Source of the DNA: Candidatus Calescibacterium sp.
Lineage (GTDB): Bacteria > DRYD01
DNA: 64,000 nt
Assembly (NCBI GenBank): GCA_025059235.1
Contig: JANXCV010000002.1
Location: 271,498-335,497 of the forward strand
Direction: 5' to 3'
How positions within the stretch are numbered: the first letter of the stretch is position 1; each line of letters begins with the position of its first letter. The translations under genes were made by a program, and so were the position numbers. The notes beneath the pieces were generated by a model that was not told the origin of the DNA, searched no databases, and was given only the letters and a program-made list of their open reading frames with translations. Shown here one piece after another: positions 36,221 through 45,993 of the stretch.

Positions 36221-37552
36221 ATGGCTTACTTGAAAGATTATAAATACTTTATTAAGACGTATGGATGTCAAGCAAACGAGTATGACAGTGAATTAATAGC
36301 CGCTATTCTTGAGAAGCTGGGAGCCCAACCAGTTGAAAATGAACAGGATGCTGATATAGTTGTCTTCAATACCTGTGCTGTGAGAAAAAACGCTGAAAAT
36401 AAGGTTTATGGAAGACTAGGAGCACTGAAAAAAATCAAGAATGAAAAGAAGGATATGATAGTTATTGTTTCGGGTTGTTTAGTTCAAAAGGATTATCTGA
36501 AGATTTCTTCTATAGATCATGTGGATATAGTTTTGGGAACGCACAGAATATCTGCCTTGCCTCAGATATTACAAGAGATAAAGAATTCTAGAGGGAAAAT
36601 AGTAGATATTGATTTTACTGGTAGAGTTGAACCGGATATTCCTCCGAAAAGGTTGTCCAAATTCTCGGCATATATACCTATAATGTTTGGCTGTGATTAC
36701 TACTGCACCTTTTGTATAGTTCCATTTACTAGAGGGAGAATGCAATCAAGAAATAAGGAAGATATTCTTAAAGAAGTCAGGGAACTTGATAACAGAGGTT
36801 ATAAGGAGATAACGTACATTGGACAAACAGTCAATGCTTATGGTATAGATAAGAGGTATGAGTATGATTTTGCTGACTTGCTCAAGGAAACTTCTGAGAT
36901 TGTAAGGAGTATCAGGTGGGTTAGGTTTACATCTCCCTATCCATCCAATTTTACTGACAAACAAATAGAGGTTATATCTTCCACTCCCGTTATTGCTAAG
37001 CATATTCATTTACCTTTGCAAAGTGGAAATAATGAGATATTGAGGAGAATGGCTAGGAGATACACTGTAGAACAGTTTAAGGAAATCGTGTATAAGTTCA
37101 GAGAGAGGAACAGCTATATTGGCTTATCTACAGATATAATAGTTGGCTTTCCTGGGGAAACTGAAAGCCAATTCGAAGATACTTTAAAAGTTGTCGAAGA
37201 AATTAGATTTGATCAAGCTTTTATGTTTGCTTATAGTGAGAGGGAAGGAACTAAAGCCGCTACTTATGAAGATAGGATACCTTATCGAGAAAGATTAAAA
37301 AGGTTATACAGATTAATACAGTTACAAAATAGTATAACTGAGGAGAAGAACAGGGAATACATTGGAAAAACGGTTGAGGTTTTGGTTGAGGGACCAACCG
37401 ATAAAAATCCAGAGATGTGGGAAGGAAGGACTGAGACTAACAAAATTGTGGTTTTCAAAAAGCCTGACAGAGATATTTCTGGACAGTTCTTTAAGTTTAG
37501 AATTACTTCTGCTCATTTGTGGGGGTTGGAGGGAGAAATACTACCTGATTAA
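36221..37552 (+). CDS. miaB: tRNA-2-methylthio-N6-dimethylallyladenosine synthase
   Basis: Radical-SAM methylthiotransferase that modifies A37 of tRNAs. It has the N-terminal UPF0004 domain ('KTYGCQANEYDSELI', with cluster cysteines in 'NTCAVRKNAE' and 'VSGCLVQ'), the radical-SAM motif CDYYCTFC near residue 159, 'HLPLQSGNNEILRRMARRYT' and a C-terminal TRAM domain. The 'VPFTRGR' after the SAM motif fits MiaB over RimO/MtaB, though the boundary among the three is not absolute. Confidence 0.9.
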   Translation: MAYLKDYKYFIKTYGCQANEYDSELIAAILEKLGAQPVENEQDADIVVFNTCAVRKNAENKVYGRLGALKKIKNEKKDMIVIVSGCLVQKDYLKISSIDHVDIVLGTHRISALPQILQEIKNSRGKIVDIDFTGRVEPDIPPKRLSKFSAYIPIMFGCDYYCTFCIVPFTRGRMQSRNKEDILKEVRELDNRGYKEITYIGQTVNAYGIDKRYEYDFADLLKETSEIVRSIRWVRFTSPYPSNFTDKQIEVISSTPVIAKHIHLPLQSGNNEILRRMARRYTVEQFKEIVYKFRERNSYIGLSTDIIVGFPGETESQFEDTLKVVEEIRFDQAFMFAYSEREGTKAATYEDRIPYRERLKRLYRLIQLQNSITEEKNREYIGKTVEVLVEGPTDKNPEMWEGRTETNKIVVFKKPDRDISGQFFKFRITSAHLWGLEGEILPD

Positions 37553-38369
37553 TATCCTTCTCTTATCTGCTAACTCTTTTCTTTCTAGAAAATTCTTGGA
37601 TTTTTGTAGAAAGAAGGGATTTAACTTTAGCATTTATATTTTTACGACAGATACTTCGATTGTTAATCATAGACTTAGGATTTTTGAATATAGTTATTTA
37701 AGGGATATTGCTTATAAGGTTGGTGCAGGATTTATTATAAACTTTGCAGGATTCAATGTTTTTAGAGCACTTTTTTCTCTACATTCGTACGAGAAGAAAA
37801 ATCGTATGATTTGGTCTAGTCGCATAGATTTTACGAAAAGTATAGTTGATGATTTGGGTGGATTAGCTAATAATTTCGTTTTCATCTTGCCTTCTGCTGT
37901 GTGGGTCTATTCTAAGTTTTTAAGGGACTACTTTCTGACCTGGGAGAGTACTATAACCAATCAAAAACATTTGGTATTTAGGTTAGGAGTCGTTCTGAGT
38001 AAGGATTGTCAGTGGGTCAGCATTATGAAACGGCTATTGAGTATGGGAATATATCCTGAATTCCCTTCTTCTTTTCTTTTTCCTTATGTATGTGCAAATC
38101 ATTTTATGGAGGTTTTATTAGATAATATCGTAAACTTTACAAACAGTAGGATTTTGGATTGTTTTAAGGTGATCACTTTTAATCAGTTCGTTAAATTTTT
38201 AGAGAATTATTGGGGTTACAGGGACAAATTTTTAAAAGTAAACTCTTTTATAACGGGTTTTTTGATAAAATCATTTTTTAGGGATTATGGTAGAGTTTTT
38301 GACTCGTTGGATATTAGTTTGATGGATACCGATAACTTAATGGAGGTGCAAAAATGTTTTATTTTGTGA
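37548..38369 (+). CDS. Diverged TIGR01777-type (YfcH-like) epimerase, non-canonical start
   Basis: Family marks are recognisable but worn: 'INILLLSANSFLSRKFL' stands for the usual 'ILITGATGFIG', then 'INFAGFNVFRALFS' for 'NLAGxxIxxxRW', 'RIDFTKSIVDDL' for 'RxxxTRxLVEAI', and 'HLVFRLGVVLSKD' for 'xxRxGVVLGxD'. The glycine-rich cofactor loop is lost, so it may not bind NAD(P). The domain begins exactly at the miaB stop, yet no ATG, GTG or TTG is near. An ATT at 37548 overlaps the TAA (ATTAA) and a CTG is at 37545; GGAGGGAG lies at 37528-37535. The gene ends by overlapping rdgB by 16 bases. Confidence 0.65.
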   Translation: MNILLLSANSFLSRKFLDFCRKKGFNFSIYIFTTDTSIVNHRLRIFEYSYLRDIAYKVGAGFIINFAGFNVFRALFSLHSYEKKNRMIWSSRIDFTKSIVDDLGGLANNFVFILPSAVWVYSKFLRDYFLTWESTITNQKHLVFRLGVVLSKDCQWVSIMKRLLSMGIYPEFPSSFLFPYVCANHFMEVLLDNIVNFTNSRILDCFKVITFNQFVKFLENYWGYRDKFLKVNSFITGFLIKSFFRDYGRVFDSLDISLMDTDNLMEVQKCFIL

Positions 38370-38956
38370 CGAAAAATGACAATAAATTTCGAGAAGTTCA
38401 AAAGATCCTTGAGTTGTACAAAGAAGAATATCCGACTTTTAATCTGGAATTGGCTAAGCTGACCATAGATTTACCTGAGGACATAGAGATATTCAATACT
38501 TATTATGAAAATGCTCTAAAGAAGGCTCAGTATGCGTATCATCAGATTTTCAGGCCGATTATAACAGAAGATAGTGGGCTGGAAATTGATTCTCTTTTGG
38601 GTTTTCCAGGTGTTAAGACCAGTAGAATCTTCCCAAATCTTTCCCAGGAGGAAAAGAATTGGGCATTTGCTAATATGGTTAGTCGTTTACCTACCCAATA
38701 CAGAAAATGTAGGTATGTCTGTAGGGTTGTTATCCTTTTTGATTTTTCAAGGTACTATTCTTTTGAGGGTATTGTTGATGGGTATATATCAGATCAGCCA
38801 TTGGGGGAAAACGGTTTTGGTTTTGACCCTATTTTCATTTACCCTTCCATGGCTATGACTTTTGGACAAATGGATATTTCTGTTAAGTGTTCTGTAAGCC
38901 ATAGATATATTGCTTTCAAAAAGCTCTTTGATTTTTTGAGAGAGGGTGATTATTGA
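38354..38956 (+). CDS. rdgB: dITP/XTP pyrophosphatase (RdgB/HAM1 family)
   Basis: Removes non-canonical purine triphosphates from the nucleotide pool. The pattern is typical: 'VTKNDNKFREVQKIL' near residue 4, TEDSGLEIDSL near residue 73 with 'GFPGVKTSRI', 'GENGFGFDPIF' near 152 and 'VSHRYIAFKKL' near residue 183. 200 residues is normal. ATG 38354 follows GGAGGTG (38342-38348). Confidence 0.9.
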   Translation: MFYFVTKNDNKFREVQKILELYKEEYPTFNLELAKLTIDLPEDIEIFNTYYENALKKAQYAYHQIFRPIITEDSGLEIDSLLGFPGVKTSRIFPNLSQEEKNWAFANMVSRLPTQYRKCRYVCRVVILFDFSRYYSFEGIVDGYISDQPLGENGFGFDPIFIYPSMAMTFGQMDISVKCSVSHRYIAFKKLFDFLREGDY

Positions 38957-41739
38957 TGGATATTCGAATTTTTAATGCTACACATAATAATTTGAAGAAT
39001 ATAAGTTTGACGATACCTAAGAATACGGTTGTTGTTGTTTGTGGTGTTTCAGGTAGTGGTAAGAGTACTTTAGCATATGACATAATATATGCTGAAGGTC
39101 AGAGGAGATATATAGAAGCTTTATCGAACTATGCTAGGCAATTCTTAAATAAACTAGAGAAGCCGAAGGTTGAAAAGATAGAGGGTTTAAGTCCCACTAT
39201 CTGTGTAGACCAGAGAGTTAAGAATATAAATCCTAGATCTACTGTAGGAACTACTACGGAGATATATGATTATTTGAGATTGATATTTGCTTCACTGGGT
39301 GTTCCGTATTGTCCTAACTGCAATATTCCTATATCGAAGTATGAACCTCATCAGTTAGTGGAGAGGGTTTTTGATAGTTTTTATGGTAAAAAAATCCTTG
39401 TGCTTTGTCCTCTTGTTAGACAAAAGAAAGGAGATCATGCTTTGCTTATAGATAGAGTAAGAAAAATGGGATTTACTAAATTGTTGATAAACGGAGTTAA
39501 AGTTGATCTAGATGAGGAAATATCGCTTAACAAGAATGAAAAACATGACATAGACATAATAATTGATGTTTTAACTGTTAATGATTCAACTAGGCAGAGG
39601 TTAAGTAGTTCTATAAGTTTGTCATTGGAAACTTCACTAAGTATAGGTAAGTATAATCAGAAACTAGTCAAAATTGTCTGTGATGGTGTTGAGTATTATT
39701 ATTCTGGTTCTTTTGCTTGTGTTGAGTGTGGTTTTTCTTTTCCGGAAATAAGCTGGAGATTATTCTCTTTCAATACTTCTTTGGGGGCGTGTCCAAAGTG
39801 CAATGGGATTGGTTCTGTTGTAGATTTTGAGATCAGTAACGTTATGGATTTATCTTTGAGTATCAATGATGGTGCTATAAGGTTTTTGGGTAAGCCAAAT
39901 TTCAGCTACAATTGGCCAAAATTGACACACTGGTGGGTAAAGATAAGAGAATTTTGCAATTCCTATGGGATTAGTTTTGATAAGCCTCTTGGGTATTACG
40001 ATAAAGAGTTAATAAAATTGTTGATCGAGGGTGATGGAATATTTGAGGGGCTGAAATCATTTCTTTCTGATCTATACTTTAACTACGATTTTGATTTTGA
40101 GGATGTTGTAGTGGAAAAAGCTTGTCCAAGTTGTAATGGTTATAGACTAAACAGAGAAGCCTTATCAGTTAGGGTCAAGTTTGGTGATCAGTTTTTAAAC
40201 ATAGGGGAGTTATGCTCAAAAACCATAGAGGAAATATACAATTTGTTTGATAATCTTGAGTTGAGTGGAAATCAGCTTGTGGTTGCTAAAGGGTTGATAG
40301 ACGAAGTAAAAAGTAGATTAAAGTTTTTATTGGATATAGGTTTGTGGTATTTGGATTTATACAGGACTGTTGGTAGTTTGTCTACTGGGGAGGCTCAGAG
40401 AGTAAAGATTGCATCTTTACTTTCTTCTTATATTTCTGGGGTGATTTACATACTGGACGAGCCGACTATAGGATTGCATCCCTATAACATCGATAAAATA
40501 GTTACTGCCATAAAGAATTTGAAAAGTTTGGGTAATACGGTTATAGTTGTTGAGCATGATTCTTCTGTTATAAAGAACGCTGATTATGTTATAGAACTTG
40601 GATATGAGGGTGGTTCTAACGGCGGATATCTTCTAAATGCTGACTATGTACATAATATAAGAGAATCAGAGACTTTAGATTATGCCTATGGAAGAAAGGA
40701 AGTTAAATTCATAGAGAAGGATTATATTCAGTCCGGGATTGATAGGTTTATTAGATTCAAGAATATAAAACTAAACAATTTGAAGAATGTTTCAGTGGAT
40801 TTACCTTTGAATAGACTGGTTGTGATAACGGGGGTTTCTGGAAGCGGTAAAACTTCTCTATTGAAGGCAATATATTCTAATCTTCGTGGGGTTAGTAATG
40901 ATTTGTATGGTTTTATGGAAGGTGAGTTTAAGGGGGAAGTATACTTTGTTGATCAGAAGCCTATAGGTAAAACTCCGAGATCTTGTCTGGCTACTTACAC
41001 TAAGGTGTTTGATGATATTAGAAAAATATTTGCTAATTTGCCTGAGTCAAGGAGAAGGGGGTTTTCTCCTTCTAAGTTTAGTTTTAATTTGCCTGAAGGG
41101 AGATGTGATAGATGTAAGGGGGAAGGTTTTATAAGAATAGATATGAATTTCTTACCTGATGTTTTTGTTAAGTGTGAGGCATGTGATGGTAAGAGGTATT
41201 CTCATGAAGTTTTAACTGTAAAATTTGACGGTTATTCTATTGCCGATATTCTGGATCTTACGGTCGATGAATGTATTAAGGTTTTTGAGGGATTTCCAAA
41301 TGTTGTGAATAAGCTAAGATTTATTTCTGAGATAGGGTTGGGTTATATGAAGTTAGGTCAGATTTCTACCACATATTCAGGAGGAGAGACTCAGAGAATA
41401 AAGCTTGCTCAGGAGTTAGCAAAAAGAAACATAAGGGATAATATTTATCTATTAGATGAGCCAACTACGGGTCTTCATCCTAAAGATGTTGAAAGGTTAC
41501 TTAATATATTCTATAAGATGCTGAAGAGAGGTGCTAGCTTGGTTGTCGTGGAGCACAATTTGGATATAATAAAGAATTCTGATTGGGTAATAGATGTGGG
41601 TAAGGATGCTTCTTTTAAGGGAGGGGAAATAGTTTATTGTGGTCCTATGGAGGAATTTTTAAAATCGGACATTGATTCTCATACCAGAACATACCTATTG
41701 CAGTTTTTGGAAGAAGGGAAAAGAGTTATTTTGATGTAG
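38956..41739 (+). CDS. uvrA: Excinuclease ABC subunit A
   Basis: Damage-recognition ATPase of nucleotide excision repair. Both ABC halves are present: Walker A GVSGSGKST near residue 31 with 'AEGQRRYIEALSNYARQFL', and GVSGSGKTS near residue 628. Zinc modules are CPNC, CVEC/CPKC, CPSC and CDRCKGEG/CEAC. The N-half signature reads LSTGEAQR rather than LSGGEAQR, while the C-half has YSGGETQR. The start ATG 38956 overlaps the rdgB stop. 928 residues is typical. Confidence 0.95.
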   Translation: MDIRIFNATHNNLKNISLTIPKNTVVVVCGVSGSGKSTLAYDIIYAEGQRRYIEALSNYARQFLNKLEKPKVEKIEGLSPTICVDQRVKNINPRSTVGTTTEIYDYLRLIFASLGVPYCPNCNIPISKYEPHQLVERVFDSFYGKKILVLCPLVRQKKGDHALLIDRVRKMGFTKLLINGVKVDLDEEISLNKNEKHDIDIIIDVLTVNDSTRQRLSSSISLSLETSLSIGKYNQKLVKIVCDGVEYYYSGSFACVECGFSFPEISWRLFSFNTSLGACPKCNGIGSVVDFEISNVMDLSLSINDGAIRFLGKPNFSYNWPKLTHWWVKIREFCNSYGISFDKPLGYYDKELIKLLIEGDGIFEGLKSFLSDLYFNYDFDFEDVVVEKACPSCNGYRLNREALSVRVKFGDQFLNIGELCSKTIEEIYNLFDNLELSGNQLVVAKGLIDEVKSRLKFLLDIGLWYLDLYRTVGSLSTGEAQRVKIASLLSSYISGVIYILDEPTIGLHPYNIDKIVTAIKNLKSLGNTVIVVEHDSSVIKNADYVIELGYEGGSNGGYLLNADYVHNIRESETLDYAYGRKEVKFIEKDYIQSGIDRFIRFKNIKLNNLKNVSVDLPLNRLVVITGVSGSGKTSLLKAIYSNLRGVSNDLYGFMEGEFKGEVYFVDQKPIGKTPRSCLATYTKVFDDIRKIFANLPESRRRGFSPSKFSFNLPEGRCDRCKGEGFIRIDMNFLPDVFVKCEACDGKRYSHEVLTVKFDGYSIADILDLTVDECIKVFEGFPNVVNKLRFISEIGLGYMKLGQISTTYSGGETQRIKLAQELAKRNIRDNIYLLDEPTTGLHPKDVERLLNIFYKMLKRGASLVVVEHNLDIIKNSDWVIDVGKDASFKGGEIVYCGPMEEFLKSDIDSHTRTYLLQFLEEGKRVILM

Positions 41740-41794
41740 ATATATTAGAATTGGAGTAAAGGAGGATTTTTTTTGGGTGTATAGAAATGGTATA

Positions 41795-41814
41795 CATGTG
41801 AGGAAATTCACATG
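41795..41814 (+). other. Stem-loop in the rpoB leader
   Basis: CATGTGA (41795-41801) and TCACATG (41808-41814) form a perfect 7-bp stem with a 6-base loop inside the 140-base uvrA-rpoB gap. There is no U-run, so it is not a terminator. It may be an mRNA 5'-end element controlling rpoBC; the function is a guess. Confidence 0.45.
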
Positions 41815-41880
41815 CTCTTCTTCTTTATCGTCTCCAAATAATATACTCTTTCTGTTGGGATTTAGAAAGGAGGTTAGCTA

Positions 41881-44800
41881 ATGAATAATAATACTTTAGT
41901 TTTGGGTAGATGGAAAGATTATAACCTACCTTCTCTGCCAGATTTACTTGATATTCCTCGTAGATCATTTGAGTGGTTACTTAGAGAAGGAATTGATAGT
42001 GCATTCAGAGATTTTTTTCCTATCGAAACCGATAAATATATTGTCGAGTATATAAACTGTAGAATAGGTACACCAAGTATAGACGACATTCAATTAGCAA
42101 AATATACCCTTAAAACCTATTCTGCTCCTGTATTCGTAAAATTAAGAATAGTTGAAATAAAGAGAGAGGAAAAAGATGGCAGAACAATATTCAAACCTGT
42201 AAAAGTAGTAGATGAAGATGAATTAAAGTTTTTTGATTTACCTTTGATAACCGATAGAGCTACCTTTGTAGTAAACGGCACGGAAAGAGTTTTCATAAAT
42301 CAACTCATAAGATCATCCGGAATATATTTCTTTAGAGAAGAAATAGAAAAAGTAGTTGTTTACAAAACTACTGTTATACCTTCCAAAGGAAGTATAATAG
42401 AACTAGAAACGGAACTACAGGAGAAGACTTATCCTGAGAGAGAGATAGAAAAAATAAAGACTGCTAACTACCTTAGGGTAAAGCTAGATAAAAAGATAAA
42501 GTTCACCTTTGTTACGCTTCTGAAAGCTCTTGGGTTTAACAACGAGAATATCCTGGAAGAACTTGTATGTAAATATGTATGTAGAGATTATGGAGTAGAA
42601 GTAAATCAAGAGTTAATTAAAAAAGCAGAGGAATACATAATAGAGCAGGGGAAAGTAGATGAGTTTATTTATGAATGTCTTTTAAAGTATATTTACGATA
42701 ACCTTCCTGAGAATAGAAAAGATTTTACATACGATGAATTTTTGGATGCTTTTCAGACGAAACATAAATATCTACCATATATAGTGGCACTGGTTTCAAA
42801 CACTATAGAAAGAGATATAAAGAGAAACAAGATATTTGGTTCTGAAGAAGTAGAAAAAGCAATGAGATTGATTCACAGAAGAATGACTGGGGAAAATACT
42901 TCTACTATTCCCTTGGAAGTTATAAAGGATCAAATTTTTCCATTTTTCAGTAGAGAAAGATATGACATTTCTATAGCAGGAAGATATAAGATTTATCAGA
43001 GGATGGAATATGACATTGTTTGTTGGAAATGTGGACTTATTAACAAGAATGGGCAGGTAAACTGTAAGGAATGTGGAGAAAGGCTATTTTACAGCACTAT
43101 TCTCCTAGATGCTGTAAAGTGTTCAAAATGTAACAATCCGAATTATATGGACTTGTTATTGAATTTCGAGGGTAAACCAGGTAAAATACATTTCAAATGT
43201 GAGTTTTGTGATAACGATCTCAGTGATAAAGTTCTTGTTAAGTTTGAAACGTGTGGTAGTGTTCATAAGTTAAGCGAGTTAGATTTTGACGGAGAATACC
43301 TAATTTCTCCGAAAACCAAATCGAAGACATTACTAAGATCTTTCGTATACAAAGAATGGATAAGCTTGATGAAGTTACACTTGGAATTTTTGGAAAACAG
43401 GAGATTTCCGGATGATACAAATAGTTTGGCAAACAGGAGAGTAAGACCTATCGGAGAGCATTTGTACAACGTCATAAGAGCAGGGTTGTATAAGTTTTCA
43501 AAACTTGTAAAAGATAAGTTAACCCAATTTGCTTCGGATGAGTCTAAGTTAAAAGTTTTTGAGGTGGTGAATCCCAAACCCATAGGAGGAATAATAAAAG
43601 TATTCTTTGCCCAGAATTCTCTTTCTCAGTTTCTTGATCAGACAAATCCGCTTTCTGAATTAACTCATAAGAGGAGATTATCTGCTTTGGGTGTGGGTGG
43701 TATTCAGAGGGAGCAAGCTAATTTCGAGATAAGAGATATACATCCCAGTCATTATTCAAGGATCTGTCCTGTTGAGACTCCCGAGGGGCAAAATATAGGT
43801 CTAATAACCTCACTAACAACATACGCTTCTATTAACTATCCTTTTGGATTCCTGGTTGCTCCTTACTACAGAGTTAAAGACGGGGTAATCGATTTCAGTA
43901 GAGTATATTATTTAGATGCTTTAGAAGAAGAAAATTACCGTATAGCTCCAGCAGATACAAATTTTGACATACGTTCAGGTGTAATAAACGATGAAAAAGT
44001 AAGTGTAAGGTATAAGGGTAGCTTTACTGTAGTTTCAAAGAACGAGGTGGATTATATCGAGATAAGTCCTATCCAGATTCTTTCAGTTTCTGCTTCGCTT
44101 ATACCATTTATAGAGAACGATGACATAAACAGAGCATTGATGGGAGCAAACATGCAGCGTCAGGCTGTACCACTTATTACACCTGAAAAACCCTTAATAT
44201 TCACCGGTATTGAAAAGATAGTTGCTACCAATAGTGGTTATTCAATACTTGCAAAGAGAGCAGGAGAAGTTGTTTATGTTGACTCTGAGAAGGTAATTGT
44301 TAAAACTAGTGATGGAGATTATGATACATATACTTTGAAGAAATATGTAGTAACAAATAGTGCAACTACTATTAACCAGAAAGTGTATGTTAATTTAGGG
44401 GATAAGGTGAAAGAGGGAGATATTATAGCAGCTGGATTTGCTATTGACTATGATGAACTTGCTTTGGGAAGAAATGTTCTGGTAGCTTACATGCCGTGGG
44501 AGGGATTTAACTTTGAGGATGCGATAGTGTTCAGTGAAGAGGTGATAAGGAATAACTGGTTTACGAGTATACATATTGAGGAGAAGGAGACAATAGCTGT
44601 TAATACCAAACAAGGACCTGAAATGATAACCAGGGATATTGGCAACATTTCCGAACAAGCTGTAAAAGATTTAGATGAGGAAGGAATAATAAGAGTTGGA
44701 GCTGAGGTAAAACCGGGAGATATACTGGTTGGTAAGGTTACACCTCAAAGTGAAACCGAGTTAACACCTGAAGAGAAATTATTACAAGCGATATTTGGGA

Positions 44801-45972
44801 AGAATGCAAGGAATGCAAAAGATACTTCTCTGAGAGCTTCACCTGGTCTATATGGAAAGGTAATAAGAGTTTTTAACTTTAAACCTGAAGACGTTGATAC
44901 TGATAATCAAAACTTTATTAGACGTATACTTATTCATATAGCTCAGAGAAGGAACATAAAGGTTGGGGACAAGGTTGCCCTGAGGCACGGTAATAAGGGT
45001 GTTATTTCTCTGATAGCTCCGATTGAGGATATGCCGTTTATGGCTGATGGTACACCGATTCAGGTCATTCTCAATCCGCTGGGTGTACCTTCGAGAATGA
45101 ACATAGGTCAAATATTTGAGGCTCATCTGGGATTGGTCTGCAAGATACTAAATATCAGGATAAAGGTTCCTTCCTTCTCTTCGTTAGACATCAATACGAT
45201 CAAACAACTATTAAAAGAGGCTCTTAAGAAGCAGTATATGGAACTGAAAGGAGATAAGTTTAGAGGATATGATGATTACGAAATGTTGATAATTCTTATG
45301 AGACATAGTGGTTATACTGTTAAACATCTAATCAATATGTTGGGATTAACAAGAGAGGAAATCATAAGGAGGATGGGTAACAAGAAAGAATTCTATACAT
45401 ACAGTGACAGTAAGCTTGCTAAGATGTTCACTGTCAGGGATTTGACTGTTGAAGAGGTTCAGAAATTATATGATATGATAATAGATGATTTAAGTAAGGG
45501 TAAGTTTATACTATATGATGGTAAGACGGGTGATCCTTTTGACAGACCTGTAACGGTAGGATATGTTTACATGATGAAACTGATACATATGGTTGAGGAT
45601 AAGATACATGCTAGATCATTAGGTCCATATTCACTTATAACTAAGCAGCCGTTGGGTGGAAGGGCTCAGAATGGTGGCCAAAGATTTGGAGAGATGGAGG
45701 TTTGGGCTCTAGAAGCTCATGGTGCTTCATACTCCCTACACGAAATGCTTACTATAAAGTCCGATGATGTGATAGGTAGAAATAGAGCTTATGAGAGTAT
45801 AATTAAAGGAAAACCTGTTAGGTTTGTTGGTATACCTGAAAGCTTCAAAGTTTTGGTAAAAGAGTTACAAGCATTGGGATTGGATATAGAGATTGTAACT
45901 GATAAGAATACCACGGTTATACCGAAGAGCTTTGAAGCCTTTGAGGGAGAAGAAGAAACAATTGTGATATAG
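41881..45972 (+). CDS. rpoB: RNA polymerase beta subunit, with a zinc-ribbon insertion
   Basis: Catalytic subunit forming half the active site and the rifampicin pocket. Conserved segments include 'RYDISIAGRYK' near residue 360, 'LSQFLDQTNPLSELTHKRRL' near 582 (rifampicin cluster with the sensitive-type residues), 'CPVETPEGQNIGL' and 'GGRAQNGGQRFGEMEVWALE' near the C-terminus. Between 'AGRYKIYQRM' and 'RRVRPIGEH' sits an insertion with four CxxC pairs (C381/384, C395/398, C414/417, C440/443) that should bind two zincs. Total length is 1363 residues. It follows a 140-base leader with SD AAAGGAGG and precedes rpoC; no rplJL lie upstream. Confidence 0.97.
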   Translation: MNNNTLVLGRWKDYNLPSLPDLLDIPRRSFEWLLREGIDSAFRDFFPIETDKYIVEYINCRIGTPSIDDIQLAKYTLKTYSAPVFVKLRIVEIKREEKDGRTIFKPVKVVDEDELKFFDLPLITDRATFVVNGTERVFINQLIRSSGIYFFREEIEKVVVYKTTVIPSKGSIIELETELQEKTYPEREIEKIKTANYLRVKLDKKIKFTFVTLLKALGFNNENILEELVCKYVCRDYGVEVNQELIKKAEEYIIEQGKVDEFIYECLLKYIYDNLPENRKDFTYDEFLDAFQTKHKYLPYIVALVSNTIERDIKRNKIFGSEEVEKAMRLIHRRMTGENTSTIPLEVIKDQIFPFFSRERYDISIAGRYKIYQRMEYDIVCWKCGLINKNGQVNCKECGERLFYSTILLDAVKCSKCNNPNYMDLLLNFEGKPGKIHFKCEFCDNDLSDKVLVKFETCGSVHKLSELDFDGEYLISPKTKSKTLLRSFVYKEWISLMKLHLEFLENRRFPDDTNSLANRRVRPIGEHLYNVIRAGLYKFSKLVKDKLTQFASDESKLKVFEVVNPKPIGGIIKVFFAQNSLSQFLDQTNPLSELTHKRRLSALGVGGIQREQANFEIRDIHPSHYSRICPVETPEGQNIGLITSLTTYASINYPFGFLVAPYYRVKDGVIDFSRVYYLDALEEENYRIAPADTNFDIRSGVINDEKVSVRYKGSFTVVSKNEVDYIEISPIQILSVSASLIPFIENDDINRALMGANMQRQAVPLITPEKPLIFTGIEKIVATNSGYSILAKRAGEVVYVDSEKVIVKTSDGDYDTYTLKKYVVTNSATTINQKVYVNLGDKVKEGDIIAAGFAIDYDELALGRNVLVAYMPWEGFNFEDAIVFSEEVIRNNWFTSIHIEEKETIAVNTKQGPEMITRDIGNISEQAVKDLDEEGIIRVGAEVKPGDILVGKVTPQSETELTPEEKLLQAIFGKNARNAKDTSLRASPGLYGKVIRVFNFKPEDVDTDNQNFIRRILIHIAQRRNIKVGDKVALRHGNKGVISLIAPIEDMPFMADGTPIQVILNPLGVPSRMNIGQIFEAHLGLVCKILNIRIKVPSFSSLDINTIKQLLKEALKKQYMELKGDKFRGYDDYEMLIILMRHSGYTVKHLINMLGLTREEIIRRMGNKKEFYTYSDSKLAKMFTVRDLTVEEVQKLYDMIIDDLSKGKFILYDGKTGDPFDRPVTVGYVYMMKLIHMVEDKIHARSLGPYSLITKQPLGGRAQNGGQRFGEMEVWALEAHGASYSLHEMLTIKSDDVIGRNRAYESIIKGKPVRFVGIPESFKVLVKELQALGLDIEIVTDKNTTVIPKSFEAFEGEEETIVI

Positions 45973-45993
45973 TGAAGGGAAGGTGTTTATTGT

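Noticed and set aside
37362..37545. 180-base upstream extension of the epimerase-like gene into miaB
   Set aside because: The fold starts at the miaB stop and the extension lies in the TRAM domain in another frame.
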